Shown in pieces: positions 23,075 through 36,747 of a DNA stretch of 64,000 nt. Each line of letters opens with the position of its first letter. Positions within the stretch are counted from its first letter, which is position 1. A program made the translations under genes and the position numbers. The DNA comes from Symbiodinium natans (lineage: Eukaryota > Sar > Dinophyceae > Suessiales > Symbiodiniaceae). The stretch lies in contig CAJNDS010002586.1 in NCBI GenBank assembly GCA_905221605.1, forward strand, positions 51,001 through 115,000, given 5' to 3'. The notes under the pieces are model-generated. The model saw nothing but the letters and a program-made list of their open reading frames with translations, did not search any database and was not told where the DNA came from.

Positions 23075-23700
23075 CCTTCTTCTTCTGCTGGGCAGGAAGC
23101 CCGAAGCTCTCCCTCTCTCTCTCTCCTGCACGCTTAGCCCCCCCAGAGGGGAGGCTGCCCCAAGGGGCGCGCGAAGTCCAGTTTGTTCGGAAGGGCCACG
23201 GTTTTCGTAGCCCCCTTCTAATCGCGAGGTGTGCGGTTTCCCCCGAGTATTCAGCAATGATCCCCCAGATGCCACCCATTTCCAAAGATGATACCCCCCT
23301 CCAAAGGTGTCCCCCTAGTTTAGTGCTCGGGTTCCCCCACTCTGTTCATCCTCAGCGATGTTTACTGCCCTGCGCAGCTACTCCGCCTGGCCAAGGGTTG
23401 TGGCTTTCCTTGTAGATTAAGGCGGGTAGGGTTGGGTAGGGGTCCGGAAAGATGCTCATGGGCGAGGTCCCCCACTCTGTACCCCTATTCTGGCCGGCAT
23501 GGCGTGTTGTACATCTACCCTAGTCACTGCTCGCCCCCTCATGTGTTCGCCGGCGTCTTGAGTCGAAGTCATGTAGTGGGGATTCACGACGTTGTAGTCC
23601 CCTTCGTTTGGTTGGCGGCTTCTCTTCCGACGATTCGCTCTTTGGCGGTGGTGAGGTGAATTCCTCAGTCCGAAGCTCTCCCTCTCTCTCTCTCCCAACG
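23075..23700. mobile_element. Dispersed repeat, copy 1
   Basis: It shares several long blocks, in the same order, with 56,120-56,680: CTCTCTCTCTCCTGCACGC; CCCCAAGGGGCGCGCGA; GGCCACGGTTTTCGT; CCCACTCTGTA; GCTCGC(C/T)CCCTCATGTGTTCG; and ACG(A/G)CGTTGTAGTCCCC-like ends. A partial third copy is at about 24,170-24,330. The similarity over 600 bases points to a transposed or retroposed unit. No terminal repeats or coding frame are apparent. Confidence 0.65.
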
Positions 23701-24169
23701 ATCTTCGCGGTGTTGCGCATTCTTCCTTCTCTTCCCTGCCCTTGTCTGTTTATTTCTTCTTCAGCCCGTGGATTTTAATTCTTCATCCCGTCCCTTCCCC
23801 GCCCGTAAGCAGTGAAGTCACGATGCTTCTCGCTCCATGCTCTCTTTGTCCCCCCTGCATCGAGTAACCCCCTAGCCAAGCCTTTCCCAATCATTGCCTG
23901 AAAGCCTTTCCCAGCCTCCTTCCGAAGCCTCCCCAATACCCCCATTCCTTGTCTCGCGCAACTCCCCCCACCCAACCCTCGCTTCCTACTTAGTCGCTGC
24001 CTCCAAGTACGAGTAGCCTCTTCCAACCTCCTGACGAAGCCTCACCCTTCCCCCATCCTTCTCCTTTGTTTGCTCAGTCAAACCCCTCACGACATTCCCT
24101 GGACTTTCCTCATGCGCCAATCCGTGCTTCCCTGTCCATCTCTTTCTTTCTCTCTTCTTCTGCACAGCG

Positions 24170-24330
24170 AAGAGGCCCCCCCTAAGGAAGGCCCCGGCCT
24201 TTCTCTCTGCGTCTCTCTGTCTCTCTCTGCACGCTTAGCCCCCCCCTCCCCCCCCCCCCGAAGGGAGAGCTGCCCCGAAGAGCGCCAAGCTCTTTCTTTC
24301 TTTCTTTCTGGGGGCCTGGGGGCGTGGGGG
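24170..24330. repeat. Partial copy of the dispersed repeat
   Basis: It carries only the leading part: CTCTCT run, CTGCACGCTTAGCCCCCCC, and GAGAGCTGCCCCGAAGAGCG. Homology to the copies at 23.1 and 56.1 kb ends near a TTTCTTTC run. Confidence 0.5.
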
Positions 24331-24770
24331 CGAACCCCCGGGCGTCATCGCCCGCCCCTGTACCTGGCGCGCTGTCTCTCTCTCTCTCTCTCTCTGGATG
24401 GGCTTTTTTCACCGCGTCCGAATGAATGCATCTGCCTACACGGACGAGAATGTTCCACCATGCAGGCTTCGGACCTTGGCCGTAGTCTCTTTCAAGGGTC
24501 CAGGGGATGTCTGCAAAGAACTCGAGCTGCAAGAAGATGCAAGACTTCAACCAAGATACGCCAGGTCAACGACGATGCCGCATGCAGGAATATTTTTGGG
24601 AAACTGCCCTGAAGCGCGTGCTTGTTCGTGCACTCGCAGGGCTGAAGCTAACGATTCTAAGCGATACTTCGGAAGCTCCCAAACCTCCGAAAGCAGCCGA
24701 AAAGCAGCCTGGGGAGACCCCCAGAGCGGCTCACAGGCTCGGATATTTGGATCCTTCAACGGGAGTACCC

Positions 24771-25430
24771 TTAGCAAGCCTTACCGGAGATTTTCCGAGA
24801 CAATATCACTGTGGCGCTGACTTGTGGAAAGCAAGGGAGAGAGTTGCGAAGACCAGATTTTTCCGGTTGCGCCCGTATTTGCCTGTATTCGGCCGAGCCA
24901 GTACCCATTGCACGAACGCTCTCACTTCGCAACTCGACACACATCCCCGCTTTAGCTGTTTCAATCTCGACATCGCATAAAGCGGAGTGAGAGACCAAGT
25001 TTCCAAAAGCTCGGAACCCTCCAACTGGATGCGGACACAAACTCAGGCACAGGTGGCCCAAATCATCTCAGCAAACTCACGGCTAGAGATCAGCGTGTCC
25101 ACTTTGAGCATCCTCAGTGCCAGGCTTCATTCACGCAATGCACTCCAAGTCGAGCAAAATTGGCGGAACCCTTCGGCGATAGAACCAACAGGCCAAACCT
25201 TCCAGCATTGATTGCCCATCAAGCAAGGCCCACCGTGGCAAGCCCAGCGGCTCGATTTCTTGCCGCTGGACGCTGCCAGAGCACTCGGTCTGTGTAATGC
25301 TCTGGATCATGGTGTTCCTCAGACTCTCAAAACGTGAGCCGACTCGGAATTCGCTACGCTTTGGAGCCGACTTTTTGGGAACCTGGTGAGCAAAAGCATG
25401 TAGCCAAGATGACAATTCTAGCCCCGGCAA
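24771..25430 (-). CDS. Two-exon 3' gene end, unrecognised protein
   Basis: The upstream exon is open from beyond 25,430 to the donor GGAAG/GTTTGG (GT at 25198-25197) and reads, for example, FESLRNTMIQSITQTECSGS and QEIEPLGLPRWALLDGQSM. The 174-base intron ends at CATCCAG (AG at 25026-25025). The terminal exon 25024-24771 continues in phase for 84 codons (GGFRAFGNLVSHSALCDVEI, then VSATVILSRKISGKAC) to a stop. Phase agreement and codon content support the junction. No family is recognised and the 5' part is unmapped. The plus-strand frame at 24,507-24,980 is judged a shadow. Confidence 0.4.
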
Positions 25431-27154
25431 TTCATGGATCCAGTGCCTTGCATGGCAGCTGCTCCTACCCCGGGCTTCTCTTTCAACCTTTTCGGCAAAC
25501 TGCTCTCAAGCGACCAATGGTCGTGGGTAACGTGTTCAGAACAAGTGAGCGCAATGCACGAAGTGAATTGTTCATACTGTGACTGAAGTGAGGCAATGGG
25601 TCCTAACTCAAGAAGCACTCTGTCACATGGCTTGCCCACCTGATAACAACATTCGCAACAAATAGCTAGTTAGCATGCACATGCGTGTTTTTTGCGTGCA
25701 ATGAACTTCCGCGCCTGCTTTTTCAGCCCTACCAAGTCCAACGAATGGAAGCTGCGTTTTCTCACGCCACATAACCTTATTCCCTTTCTTTCGCAGTGAA
25801 GGATTTGTACCTCGCTATTTACCTAATTTGCCTCAATCGCGTCCCGGTGTCAGCTTTCGCAATGGGAGGCCACCGGCTGATGTGGCACCAGACGTAAAGA
25901 GCAGCCACTCGAAGGCTTCAGCACCTCAACATCGAAACATCAAATTCATGGCCAGAAACATGTTGCCAAGTCCTCCTCCACACAGACACCAAAATTAAGT
26001 CGAAGGACACATCGCATCTGCAGCAGCGCGAGCATTTGTCGATGTGTCTTTGTTGTCCTGTGACAGACGACAGCTGGCTCTCGGAGACAAATCGCACTCT
26101 GAACTCACTCTCAACACACACCCGTGCCCATGCAAACACTTGTCACCAAGACGGCAGGGTGCACCCCCCCCCCCACCCCCAATCCTGTGTCCGCCCACTG
26201 TGTGGGAGCTTAAGAAAACAGTCGCTCACGGACCCACCAGGCCTTCCTTGTTAAACAATGCCTCCCGCGACCGAACATGCCTCTCCGAACTCTGCCTGCC
26301 TCGTCCGGGCCAGGAATCTGAAGGCCATCCGCCTCCTTGCGCATGACACGCCCGAGGTTTGGTGGTCTTTTTATCCAAGGATTTTCGGAAAAAGATAGTT
26401 GGTGACCGCCGGCAGTGGCAGGGTTCACGATTGAGGGCTGCCAAGAATGCAGCCGTGTGCTGTAAACGCTACTCAACCATCTGGACTACAAAAAACAAAA
26501 TGTTGACAAATGGATAAACGTGGTAATCTACAGACAGTGCAGGCATGAGCAGGCTTTAAAGGGGAGAGTGCCTCTTTATGTCCAGCAGTTGTGCAGATTG
26601 CCTACGAGTAGCAGCGCTCCTTTCCCAAAGAGGCGCGCACTGCCCGGACGGAATGGAACCTCATGTTGGGCAGGTAGCTTGCTAGAAAAGGAGTGTGTCG
26701 ATTCGATTTTCAGGTGATGCCTCGAAAACTCCAAGAAGTATTACTGCAATACGTGGCTTCGTGAAGCACTCACAAAGCCAGTGGCATCCGTCCATACAAG
26801 GCTTCAGTGGACTTACAAGCAACCGTTCAGCCGTGATCCCAAGCAACTCTTTAAACCATCCAGAATGACGCAGCGCTCAATCCCGACGACCACAATCACA
26901 CGACGAGTCACAGTCGCCGGAGGCATGTCATGGCGGCCCTCGCTGACAACAGGACATGGGTTTCGTTCAAAGCTTCAGGTCTCTCCACTCTCCACAGCAT
27001 ACATTGGGCTCCGGGAGGGCATCAATAGCTGAAGCCCAAGACACCTATATACACATGTATACAGGTATACTTGAGAGCAGGGCGAACGAAAGCTAGGGCG
27101 CAGGTGTGAAGACCGCGCTGCTCAGCCCTGAAATGATAAGTAACAATGCTGACC
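25431..27154. other. No supported gene
   Basis: Mixed sequence; a C-run lies at 26,164-26,178. Open frames on both strands overlap one another and none is bounded by good splice sites. Confidence 0.35.
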
Positions 27155-27320
27155 TAAGGGGGGGCGGGGGGGGGGGTCCTAAGGGGGGGCGGGCCCCCCC
27201 CCACCTTATCGGGAACATGGGGGCCCCCCCCCCCAGCCTCCAAGGATTTCTTGTGTGGTCACCCCCAGAGGGGGGGGGGGGCCCCCATGGCAGCTTAAAC
27301 CTCCGATATATCGGAGATTA
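27155..27320. repeat. G-run/C-run palindromic cluster
   Basis: Alternating CCTAAGGGGGG and GGGGCCCCCC blocks end in CTCCGATATATCGGAG, a perfect 16-base palindrome (27,301-27,316). No gene. Confidence 0.7.
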
Positions 27321-27593
27321 AGGCCCCTGAGTGCTGTTTGACCCAAGAACAAAATGGTAAACAAGAACTCCCGCAAGCTCCAAAGGAGCTAGCTTTCGTG
27401 ACAGAAGCACAAGCGGCGTAAGAAACAGTCAGAATTCTGCCGCAAGGCAACACGCAATCAAACGCAAGACGCTCTCAGGCAGCTGCGTTTGCCGCAGCTT
27501 CCTGGGCTCTCCGGAAACGAGGTGTGCAAACGTGGGGACTGATATGGGTGCGCCAAACGGCTAACCCTGGCCTGGACCTCGGAAGCGCAGCCT

Positions 27594-27686
27594 TCAATTG
27601 AAGCCAAGCTTCTCAAAGAACTGCGCAGACTTTGGCGCCGTGAGTGACCTGAGGCCGAGACCCGATTCAGAGGACTCAGAGGCCAT
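27594..27686 (-). CDS. Possible small terminal exon
   Basis: An ATG at 27686-27684 opens 30 codons, MASESSESGLGLRSLTAPKS and ten more ending in FEKLGFN, to TGA at 27596-27594. The codon content is protein-like. The upstream segment 27,700-27,800 is also open in another frame, but I could not fix a junction of acceptable intron length. Confidence 0.22.
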   Translation of the reverse strand: MASESSESGLGLRSLTAPKSAQFFEKLGFN

Positions 27687-28066
27687 GGGGTCTTGCTAAC
27701 ATTGCAACCTTCCGCCGTAGCCGCGCATGAAGTCGCCTCCGAGATCGGACTAGGAGCAGCTGAGCTCACGGCCCGAGGGTGTGTTTCACCTGAGACCTGC
27801 AATCACACATCGGAACCGTTGAACCACTGCAACAGTACAAGCACAATATTGCTTATCACTATGGCGGATCTGTGCACTCCAGCAAAATCCGGCCTATGAG
27901 CTTTCTGAATGCCCTCGCACTGCCCAAACCATGGGTACTCCAAGGCGGCTTCCTGAGATGATTGGAGCACACTAGATCACCAGGAGACCACCAGAAAAAA
28001 ACTTCTCATCCAACCTACTTATACTCAGCATGCAACTTCTGGGAGTACGCTGCATGGGGCCGACCT

Positions 28067-28206
28067 TGATGCCGCTGGACCTCCGGACGTCTTCCGCGTA
28101 CTACGCCGACTACGCTTGTACTACAAAAGCCGACTTTTGAGCCACTGGACCTCCGGACGTCCTCGGCGTACTACGTTTGTACTGCAGAAGTCGACTGTCG
28201 AGCCAC
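28067..28206. repeat. Two-copy tandem duplication, about 70 bp
   Basis: CTGGACCTCCGGACGTC(T/C)T, GCGTACTACG, CTTGTACT/TTTGTACT and GAGCC recur in order about 70 bases apart (28,069 and 28,140). The second copy is a few bases shorter. Confidence 0.75.
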
Positions 28207-29067
28207 CAGAGCTCCAGATGACCTCCAAAAACACCAAAAACGAAGACAGTTTCGCATTTGGCGAAACCAAAAAGCGACAACTACGAAGAGGGCGGACAAC
28301 GCCTAGGCGGGAGCGCGATTTCCAACAACGGGACCTAGGTGGAGAGCACGCTTTCCACCGGCAAAACACCACAAAATGTGCACAGGGCCTCGGCGAGAGC
28401 GCGATTCGACACCATCCACGAAACCGACAGCATGTCATGTGCGATGTTTCAAGGCCCCAGTCCAAGCCGTAATTATACAAGCAGTCGCCGAGCAGCAGCG
28501 CTTGGCCGTCTCCTGCATCGTGTTAGTGGCTTGCCTATGCTTTACTCGGCCTTTAAGACATGTGGTGCGAGGCTTAAGAAGGTGAGATATCTAGATATCT
28601 TGCAGATGGTTGTTGCCTGTCTGCACTTCTGCTCCTGTCTGCTCTCACCAGTGTAAGCAGCCACTACAAGTAGACACTTCTATGCTAGAATGAACCTTGC
28701 GAGTGCATTAGTATGCAAAAGCCACTCTTGCTCAGTAGAGATTGAGTTCATAGAATTGGAGATTTCCTGATTCGGCTCGGCGCCTGGGCTGTGGATGGAG
28801 CAGGGCGCGGCAGAGATCTGTGGCGCCCGGTGAAGTGGCAGTCAAGAGGGGCAAGTCCTGGACTCAGCTGCGTCCAAACTTTGAAGATTTGGAGGTTCCA
28901 AGAGGTCTCTAAAGGTTTCTGGAAGTGTCTACGCCTTCTCATGTTCTGTCAGGCCTTGATACTTGCAATTTGCAAGCAAATGCAAATCCCCGTTACGGGT
29001 TTACTCGTAGTTTTTCTGGGGACTTAACGGAGTTCCGAAGGGATCCCTCAGTTTCCGAGACAGTTAC

Positions 29068-29217
29068 TGCCCAACGCCCAACCGAAGCATATCGGAACAA
29101 AACTATGCGTGTCTCCTGCTCGCCAGTCTTTGCCGAGTCCACCACAGGAATCCTGAGTTTGGGGTCGACTTTGGCGATTCTGTTCTCCGACTCCGCAACC
29201 CTGAGTCTATGCACCGC
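29068..29217 (-). CDS. 150-base exon, unrecognised protein
   Basis: It lies between the acceptor CGCGAGACAG (AG at 29219-29218) and the donor GCA/GTAACT (29067-29066). It is exactly 50 codons, in phase at both ends, with no stop. The translation is clearly protein-like: AVHRLRVAESENRIAKVDPK and then RIVLFRYASVGRWA. No family is recognised. The opposite-strand frame is also open (137 codons), so strand assignment rests on the splice sites. Confidence 0.42.
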
Positions 29218-30477
29218 CTGTCTCGCGCGATGGATTGGAAAGGTGTGCAAGTTTCAAGTTTGTGGGGGCAGTCGTGGCTCACCAGCATCCTTTTTTGTGA
29301 TGCTCCGTTGCCTTGTGACCCTTGATATGCTGCTGTAAACTCTTAACTCTGCAGGTGTGGACAGGGCTCAGAGGAACAGTCGCCGAACGAAACCTAAGGC
29401 ATCTTCTGAAAGCCTGAACGCGTTTGAAGGTCGATCGTGCTTCGTTGGATTCACTGGACCTTGTCTCCCCAACTTGCACCAACTCTTTGTTAGACTAAGG
29501 CCAAGAGCTGCCCGCAGAGGAGCACGTGCGCCGCGCAGCCGAGACACCAGACCTCAGGTTTTTTAAGAGGCCAGCTATGAGTCGATCTTGCTCTCCCGAC
29601 TGATCTCCCGGCTAAGCCATGTGAGACCTCGCCCATCCCGGCACAACGCACGACACACACGAGACACGCGACACAAAAGCCAAAGAAGCCAAAGTGACCC
29701 TTGGATCCGTTTTTGACCCTTGTTGGAGACCCCTGGTCATACGACTCTGCCACTCGCAAAGCGGCGTCGCCAGCTTGCAGCAGCAGCAGCAGCTCCTTTG
29801 AGCAGAGTCGCAACGCAGAAGAACTACTTCCCAGTACCGGATTCTACCGGCACACTTCTCTACATGTCTAAATGTTCTCAAAACACTTCTCCATGGGCAA
29901 CAGACGTTCGCAGCACACTTGGCAATGTCATGGTTTCAGTTGAGTTAAGCCTTTAGCATCCGGAGCTATTTAGGGAACATCCTGCATTGTGATAGTGATG
30001 CGCGATAGGGTGCCCAGAAGACCCTCCAGAGCACCCCTCCTGCGCTCGCCGCGCAGCAGAGTCTTGGCCCAGTGAGGTGATCGACCTTTGAGCAAGTGCA
30101 CAACCGGCCATGGACGAACTGGATGTCAAGCTAAAGCTTGAGTAGCTTCAGAGGGAAGGTGTGGAGACTCGGCAGAGACGTGCGGAGTCTCACAGTGGCC
30201 GTCTGCAGTTGGTTCACAGATGGCTACGCGCCCCAAGAAGTGCCACGCTAAGCGCTTTTGCTGAGTGCTGGATTAACTATATGCCAATTTGGCCTCTCAA
30301 GCGCTTAAATGCGCTTGCTAGCTGATGCAGCTGCTGCGTGCATCATGCTTATACATTGTGCACGCATACGCCGTCGAAAGCCAGCAACATATTGACCCGC
30401 ACACGCAGCAAAGCTGGTACACAGATGGTAGACGAAGCCTGCATCTGATAGTGTGAGATCTCTGCGGACTCTAACTA
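29218..30477. other. No supported gene
   Basis: A (CAG)5-type run lies at 29,775-29,795. No other repeat or splice-bounded coding segment was identified. Confidence 0.35.
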
Positions 30478-31545
<1,068 letters not shown>

Positions 31546-33053
31546 AGGTCCTCGGAGCTTTAAGTGGGCAGACATCAGGAAGCCTGAGCGCTTGCAGACT
31601 CTGTCAACAGCCGAGTGACGCCTGGCTCAGATCCTGCACGGTTGATCTCTTGGACTCGGGAAGCTTCAGCGCACAAGCGGGGTTGCTAGTACGACCGCCC
31701 TGAAGTCCGGCAGCGCAAGCCCCGATCCCCCGATCCCCCGATCCCTTCAACATGTCCGCATCGAACCGCGGGTTGGCGCTCCTGGGATTCACCCCGCTGG
31801 AGTGTTGGTGAGGAGCCCCTGGCCGGATTGGCACGGTGCTCTGGACGAATAGATTTCTTCTACATCTTCTCAAGAAGCCTGATATGGCCTTACTAGTCTG
31901 ACTAGTGCTCGCACGACGATCTTTGCGGCGCCCAGATCTGGAACTCTTAAGAAAACATCTTCGTCTGCAAGCAATGAGGCAATGAGAGCTGAAGTCCCTA
32001 GGTGCATGGCAGGACACACCGGATCTTACCTTGAGTGCACTTACGAGAGGTATCTGTGTCAGATCGATGATACTCCATGGACTCAGCAAGTCCAGGTTGA
32101 CTGGATTCATGCCTTCGCCGGAGAACCTCTGCGCTCTTTGAGCTTTGCCTCAGATCAGGGGTTCGCATGAGGACAGCTGCACTGATCCTGACAAACTTGC
32201 AAGGCTACGTGGTTTCCTTTGCGAAACCTCCGAGTCAGCGGTCAGTAGGACCTCGCGAATTCTCGTTTCGAGCTCATATGCACTTCGCGGTATCCTGCGT
32301 CATGTTTAAGGCCGAAACGAGATACAGCACGCAATTGGTCTCTGCCAAGCGGCAGCATGGCAGGGGCTGCAGTGGCCAACTGAGCATACGAGCTGCAAAC
32401 CTCAGAGTAACCCTCAGTGTCACCAGTGCCGCCAGTCTGTGTCTCGCAAAGGACTTGTCACTTGTCACAGCTTGTCTCCAGGGACTGGGGGCATGTTGAT
32501 AGACTTGGTGTCCGGCACCCTGGCACTCAGGAGGAAGGCAGACGAAACCTGCTTGCAACAACATTTTCTTTCTCCCATGAGGAAGCCTGCGTCTATTGCC
32601 TAAGCGTGCAGACCAGAAGCTTCTAACTTCATAGCAGGCCGATGCCCTCCCGCTTGCCCTGTAGCCCGCGAGATCGCTTCTATACGAAGATAGCCCACTC
32701 GACTGGTTGCTGCTGGCAGTATACATACTTGACCAGTACGGCCACTATCAACCCTTACACGATCCGTGTCTTATGCAAGGAGCAGTGCCCATGCCCAAAC
32801 GTCACAGCCGCACAGCTCCGCGAACTATGAATATTCAACTTTGCTGGTCAAACGAGCCAAGGCCAGGTCCGCAACAGTAGTGCGCCTCCGATTCTGTACA
32901 CAGGCTCGTGGGAAAACTAACAAGGCCTGCTCTACGCTGCTCATTGCTCATGTTAGCAGGAACCGCACTATCTGCCTGAATCCAAGGCTTACATGAAGGC
33001 TTTGAGGCATGCTCTTTGGGATACGTAGCATCACATAAGTGGCGCAAGTTAAC
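31546..33053. other. No supported gene
   Basis: A CCCGATC 7-8 base tandem (about four copies) lies at 31,722-31,745. The 168-codon minus frame at 31,604-32,110 crosses this repeat and lacks splice support. Confidence 0.35.
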
Positions 33054-33133
33054 CAGGATATGCTGCAATCTACTACAATCTTCTGCACGGCTTGCAGCAT
33101 TGATATCGAGCGTCAGTCCTCCGTTTGCAGCTC
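33054..33133 (-). CDS. 80-base exon, unrecognised protein
   Basis: Acceptor TTTTTGTTCGGGCAG (AG at 33135-33134) and donor CTG/GTTAAC (33053-33052). It reads two bases of a split codon and then 26 codons, with GGLTLDINAASRAEDCSRLQ inside. No family is recognised. It is short, so chance cannot be excluded. Confidence 0.33.
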
Positions 33134-33551
33134 CTGCCCGAACAAAAATAAAACAAATTCTGTCAATGAGCGGAGTTCGTAGCATCTGGTATCGCAGATG
33201 CTCCAGTCGGATCGGAAACAAACGCAGCCGCAACTTAAAACATTGCGGCTTCCGTACCCGGTGCATCCCGAGCAGGCCTCCACTTTTATTGGAGGAACTG
33301 GAGGGGATCCCACAATCTTTCGGGGGATCCCGCTCTGTTCAAGTCTGTTCTGCCGGGGTGTCCGGCTAACCCTGGGCGCATTGTGCAGCCCACAATAACA
33401 CACAACATCACATGGGACAACCCCTTAGCTCATCCAGCCAGGGCAATCAGCGAAATGGCCGTTGAGAAGAGCAAACACACCAGAGGCACAAGACCCCAAA
33501 CCTCAGTTGCGCGCACTGCCGAGAGACTCTGAGGTCTTTGCAACCGGTGCC

Positions 33552-33592
33552 CACATGTGCCCACATGTGCCCACATGTGCACACATGTGCAC
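33552..33592. repeat. 10-bp tandem CCCACATGTG
   Basis: Four units of CCCACATGTG/CACACATGTG, each containing the palindrome CACATGTG. Confidence 0.9.
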
Positions 33593-35731
33593 ACGATGCC
33601 CAAATGAGGTTGTTGGACGGATGCCAGAACTTGCTGGTCCGCACCCAACTGCTAGGATGGTCCGGCATGATGCGTCAGGGCATGTCAAAGCAGCTGCTCC
33701 ACTGTTCTAGGGCCGTGGTCCGCACCACGAGGGATGTTGAACTTGTGTTCTAAGGACTGCGGGCACCCCGAAGATGAAGCCGAGACGCTCTTCGGCTTGT
33801 TCCCGCAAACTCACGGAAGAAGAAGGTGCCCCACAGAATTGCAACCTCAACTTTGTTACGAAAGTCTACGACTCAAGACGCAGCAACTCTCACTGCTCTT
33901 GCAGCATACCAGTCTAAACGGCCTGCAATCCTAGAGACTCGGTTTAGGACACCGGTTCAGTGTTTTCCAACGTTTTCGGCCCGGGCACCAGCGGGGCAGA
34001 CTGGCCGATGCAGTAGGCAACGGTGAGGCTAAGTGGCCGGTTGCCCAAGTTGAAGCAATAGAAGCCAGAGCCTCCAGGAGAGAAGAGCCCAACGACTCTG
34101 GAGGTGGTTGTCCAAGTTACGCGTGCCGTCATGTACCATCGTATACGCATTCAGGCATGAGTATAAACTCGACCCAGATTCTTGTGGGAGATACATTTCA
34201 GCCCTGACGCTTTGAAGTAAATTAGAGTTCGCATTGCCCAGTTTGGCAAGAGCGAGACCTGATCGCATCACGAGTGCTCGGAGACCATCATAACAGACAT
34301 GCTTGTCGTCCGCTCAAGGGCAGAAGGGAATGATGAGAAGGAACGCCGACTACAAAATTTCAGGAGGGATACGTGGCCACGATGGAAACGAAGCAGCACG
34401 GATGTGCACACAACGAACATCTGCGAGGGCATCCGCTAGCCTGCTAGCTGCTCGCCACCGACGAATATGACAACATGCCGGATAGGCTGTACCCGTCTCG
34501 CAGCACTTGCATGCCGATCCATACGACGGAAATGAACGCTCACCCGAGTCTGAACGATCCTGAGCGGAACAACAGCAAGCCTGCTGAACTCATGGAGAGA
34601 CCATTGACTCATTGACATGTTCAGATCAGCAACAGTGGATGAAGCCACCGAGGGCTGCGAGGAGGTGGTTCTTTGTGCTCACGCTCGAGGCAGTCCTTTC
34701 AGCCAAAGTTGAGCTCCGAAAGTTAAGGTTCGGCACTGTCACATCGTCTTGCGCATCGCCAGGCAGCGCGGCGAGCTTTCTTTGTGGTTCCATGTTGTTT
34801 ATTGCCGAAATCTCACGCAGTCTTCTTGTCACATCGCTATACCCTTAGCTCAACCCCGGGCAAAGGGTTGCCCATCATCGATTGTGGCCTCGCGGGAATG
34901 ACAGTTAACTATACAAGAGGACTGGAAAGCCGTGGCTCCGAAGCACCGGAAGAAGGTGCGTTCCTTTACCACCTTCGATAGGCAGTGCCTGGCAGGATAA
35001 GAGGTCGACTACTACTGCTATCTGCCTGACACAAGCAATCTGGATCAGACAAGAACCCTGCAAACATGGCACGTGGCCGTGATCAGCGGCAGCATGCCCA
35101 AGCTGGACAGGAACACGCCGATGGAGAAGTAGGTCCTAGCATGCAGCAACTAGCGCATAGCGCTAAAACAAAACATGCACCGCACTGGCACACTCCTCTG
35201 CCTGATCCCCTGAAGAAAGCAGTCGGTAGCTACTGCTACTTCAGCCCAAGACCGACAACTCCAACAAACGATGAACGGTCGGCGCCCATGTGTTGTGTGT
35301 GTTGGGGGGGTGGGGGGGGCTGTGTGACTTGACATGGAAGCGGACTCCGTCCAGCAAGAATTGGTTTATCAGTCTGTGCTGAGATTGCAAAGATTGAGTA
35401 CTGCACTGCTCGTGCCTCTAGAGCCTGTAGCCCTAAGTATATAACTTTTGCCACATAATGTTGGAGAGATTGCAAAGAAGCCCCTGATTGCAAAGCTCAC
35501 TTAGCTTCTGTTCTCCCAGCGTCTGGTTGGCATAGGGCGACAAGCCACAGGCCGGGCCCGTGGCCTCCAACGGAGAATAAAAAAACATTCCGACAAGAAC
35601 AGCAAACAAAAACAAAAAGACTGGGAGAGGTCAAGTCAACAAGTCAACAGGTCAGCACTTTGAGGCGTTCACTCCCACGCAGGCGCTACACCGTGCACCC
35701 AGATTTGGCCTCTCTCTTTGACCACAGCTCC
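33593..35731. other. No supported gene
   Basis: Mixed composition; a G-rich run lies at 35,304-35,319. Short overlapping frames only. Confidence 0.35.
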
Positions 35732-36106
35732 TTAAACTTCTGCGCTCTGCCGAGCCTTCCCGATGCCGATGTTCATCAAGCCACGTAAAACTCCTGCAGC
35801 GGAGCGGACTCCGAAAATCCTCAAAGACGCATGTCTGGGCGTATGTTTGGGACCTCTTCTGTCCCCATAGGCGGCACGGCGGCATGGTGCGGCTGCTGGC
35901 GCGGCTTGAAAACGACTCGAAGTAGCTATGGTTACTATAGCTTTTGCTTCTCTGAGCAGCTGTTGTGCATTGTCGTGCCAGACGTCCTCCGGCAACACAC
36001 ACGAGCAGCTTCCTGGCCAGGTTGGCGCCTGGGGCGGGTTTGGGACTCTCTTCCGGCTTTCAGAGGCCTGGACCGAGTCGAATGTATTTGTGTCCCTGTC
36101 CGACAT
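35732..36106 (-). CDS. 124-codon frame, possible gene start
   Basis: ATG at 36106-36104 begins a protein-like frame (MSDRDTNTFDSVQASESRKR, then EDVWHDNAQQLLREAKAIV and a basic, alanine-rich part) that stops at 35,732. It may be one exon or contain short introns; no donor was fixed. No domain is recognised. The same DNA has a second open minus frame and a plus frame, so this is a candidate only. Confidence 0.28.
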   Translation of the reverse strand: MSDRDTNTFDSVQASESRKRVPNPPQAPTWPGSCSCVLPEDVWHDNAQQLLREAKAIVTIATSSRFQAAPAAAPCRRAAYGDRRGPKHTPRHASLRIFGVRSAAGVLRGLMNIGIGKARQSAEV

Positions 36107-36173
36107 CAGAAATCATTCAGCAAAGTTCCAGCTCATTCACCAAAAAAAGACATAAAGAAGTCCCGCCTGTAGG

Positions 36174-36655
36174 CTCTACGCGACCTAGGGGTAGGCCTAG
36201 GCTAGGCCCTTCATCAGGGTAGGGGTAGGCTAGGGTAGGCCTAACCCTACCTGACGGGCAGGTTCACGGTAGGCCTGGTCTTGATGTGGGGGGTAGGCCT
36301 ACCCCTAAGCCTGCCCCCACCCCTAGGTTTACCCCCTGCACTAGGGTGCACTAGGGGTAGGCCTAGGAGGGTAGCCCTACCCCCACACCTAGGCAAGGCC
36401 TAATCTAGGCCTACCTGTAGGGTAGGGGTAGGCCTACCAGGCCTACCCCTACTAATAGGCCTTCCCTCAGGCCAGGGGTAGGCCTACCCCAAGGCCTACC
36501 CCTACCCTACCGTAGACCCTAGAAGTAGGGCTATGCGTACCCTGGCCTAGACCTGCCCTAGGCCTACCCCAATCTAGGGGGTAGGGCCTAGAAGGTAGGC
36601 CTACGCCTACCCCAGCCTAGACCCCTACCCTTGGCCTACCCCTAGGCTAGGGGCC
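36174..36655. repeat. Degenerate AGGGGTAGGCCT array
   Basis: About 480 bases are built from GGGGTAGGCCTA and its complement TAGGCCTACCCC, often joined at the palindrome TAGGCCTA. Units are irregular in length (10-16 bases) and orientation changes repeatedly. Confidence 0.9.
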
Positions 36656-36747
36656 GGGACTTCTATACCAAAAAAGACCAAAGCCGGATCCGAGTCCTAT
36701 TCCAAGGCCTGAAGATTCCTAAGCAGGCTAGATCACTGTCTTTCAGT

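Noticed and set aside
24507-24980. 157-codon plus-strand gene
   Set aside because: The opposite strand carries a two-exon chain with matching phase (24,771-25,430), so the plus frame is taken as a shadow.
31604-32110. 168-codon minus-strand gene
   Set aside because: It crosses a CCCGATC tandem repeat and shows no exon borders; the composition is arginine/serine-rich as expected from chance in GC-rich DNA.
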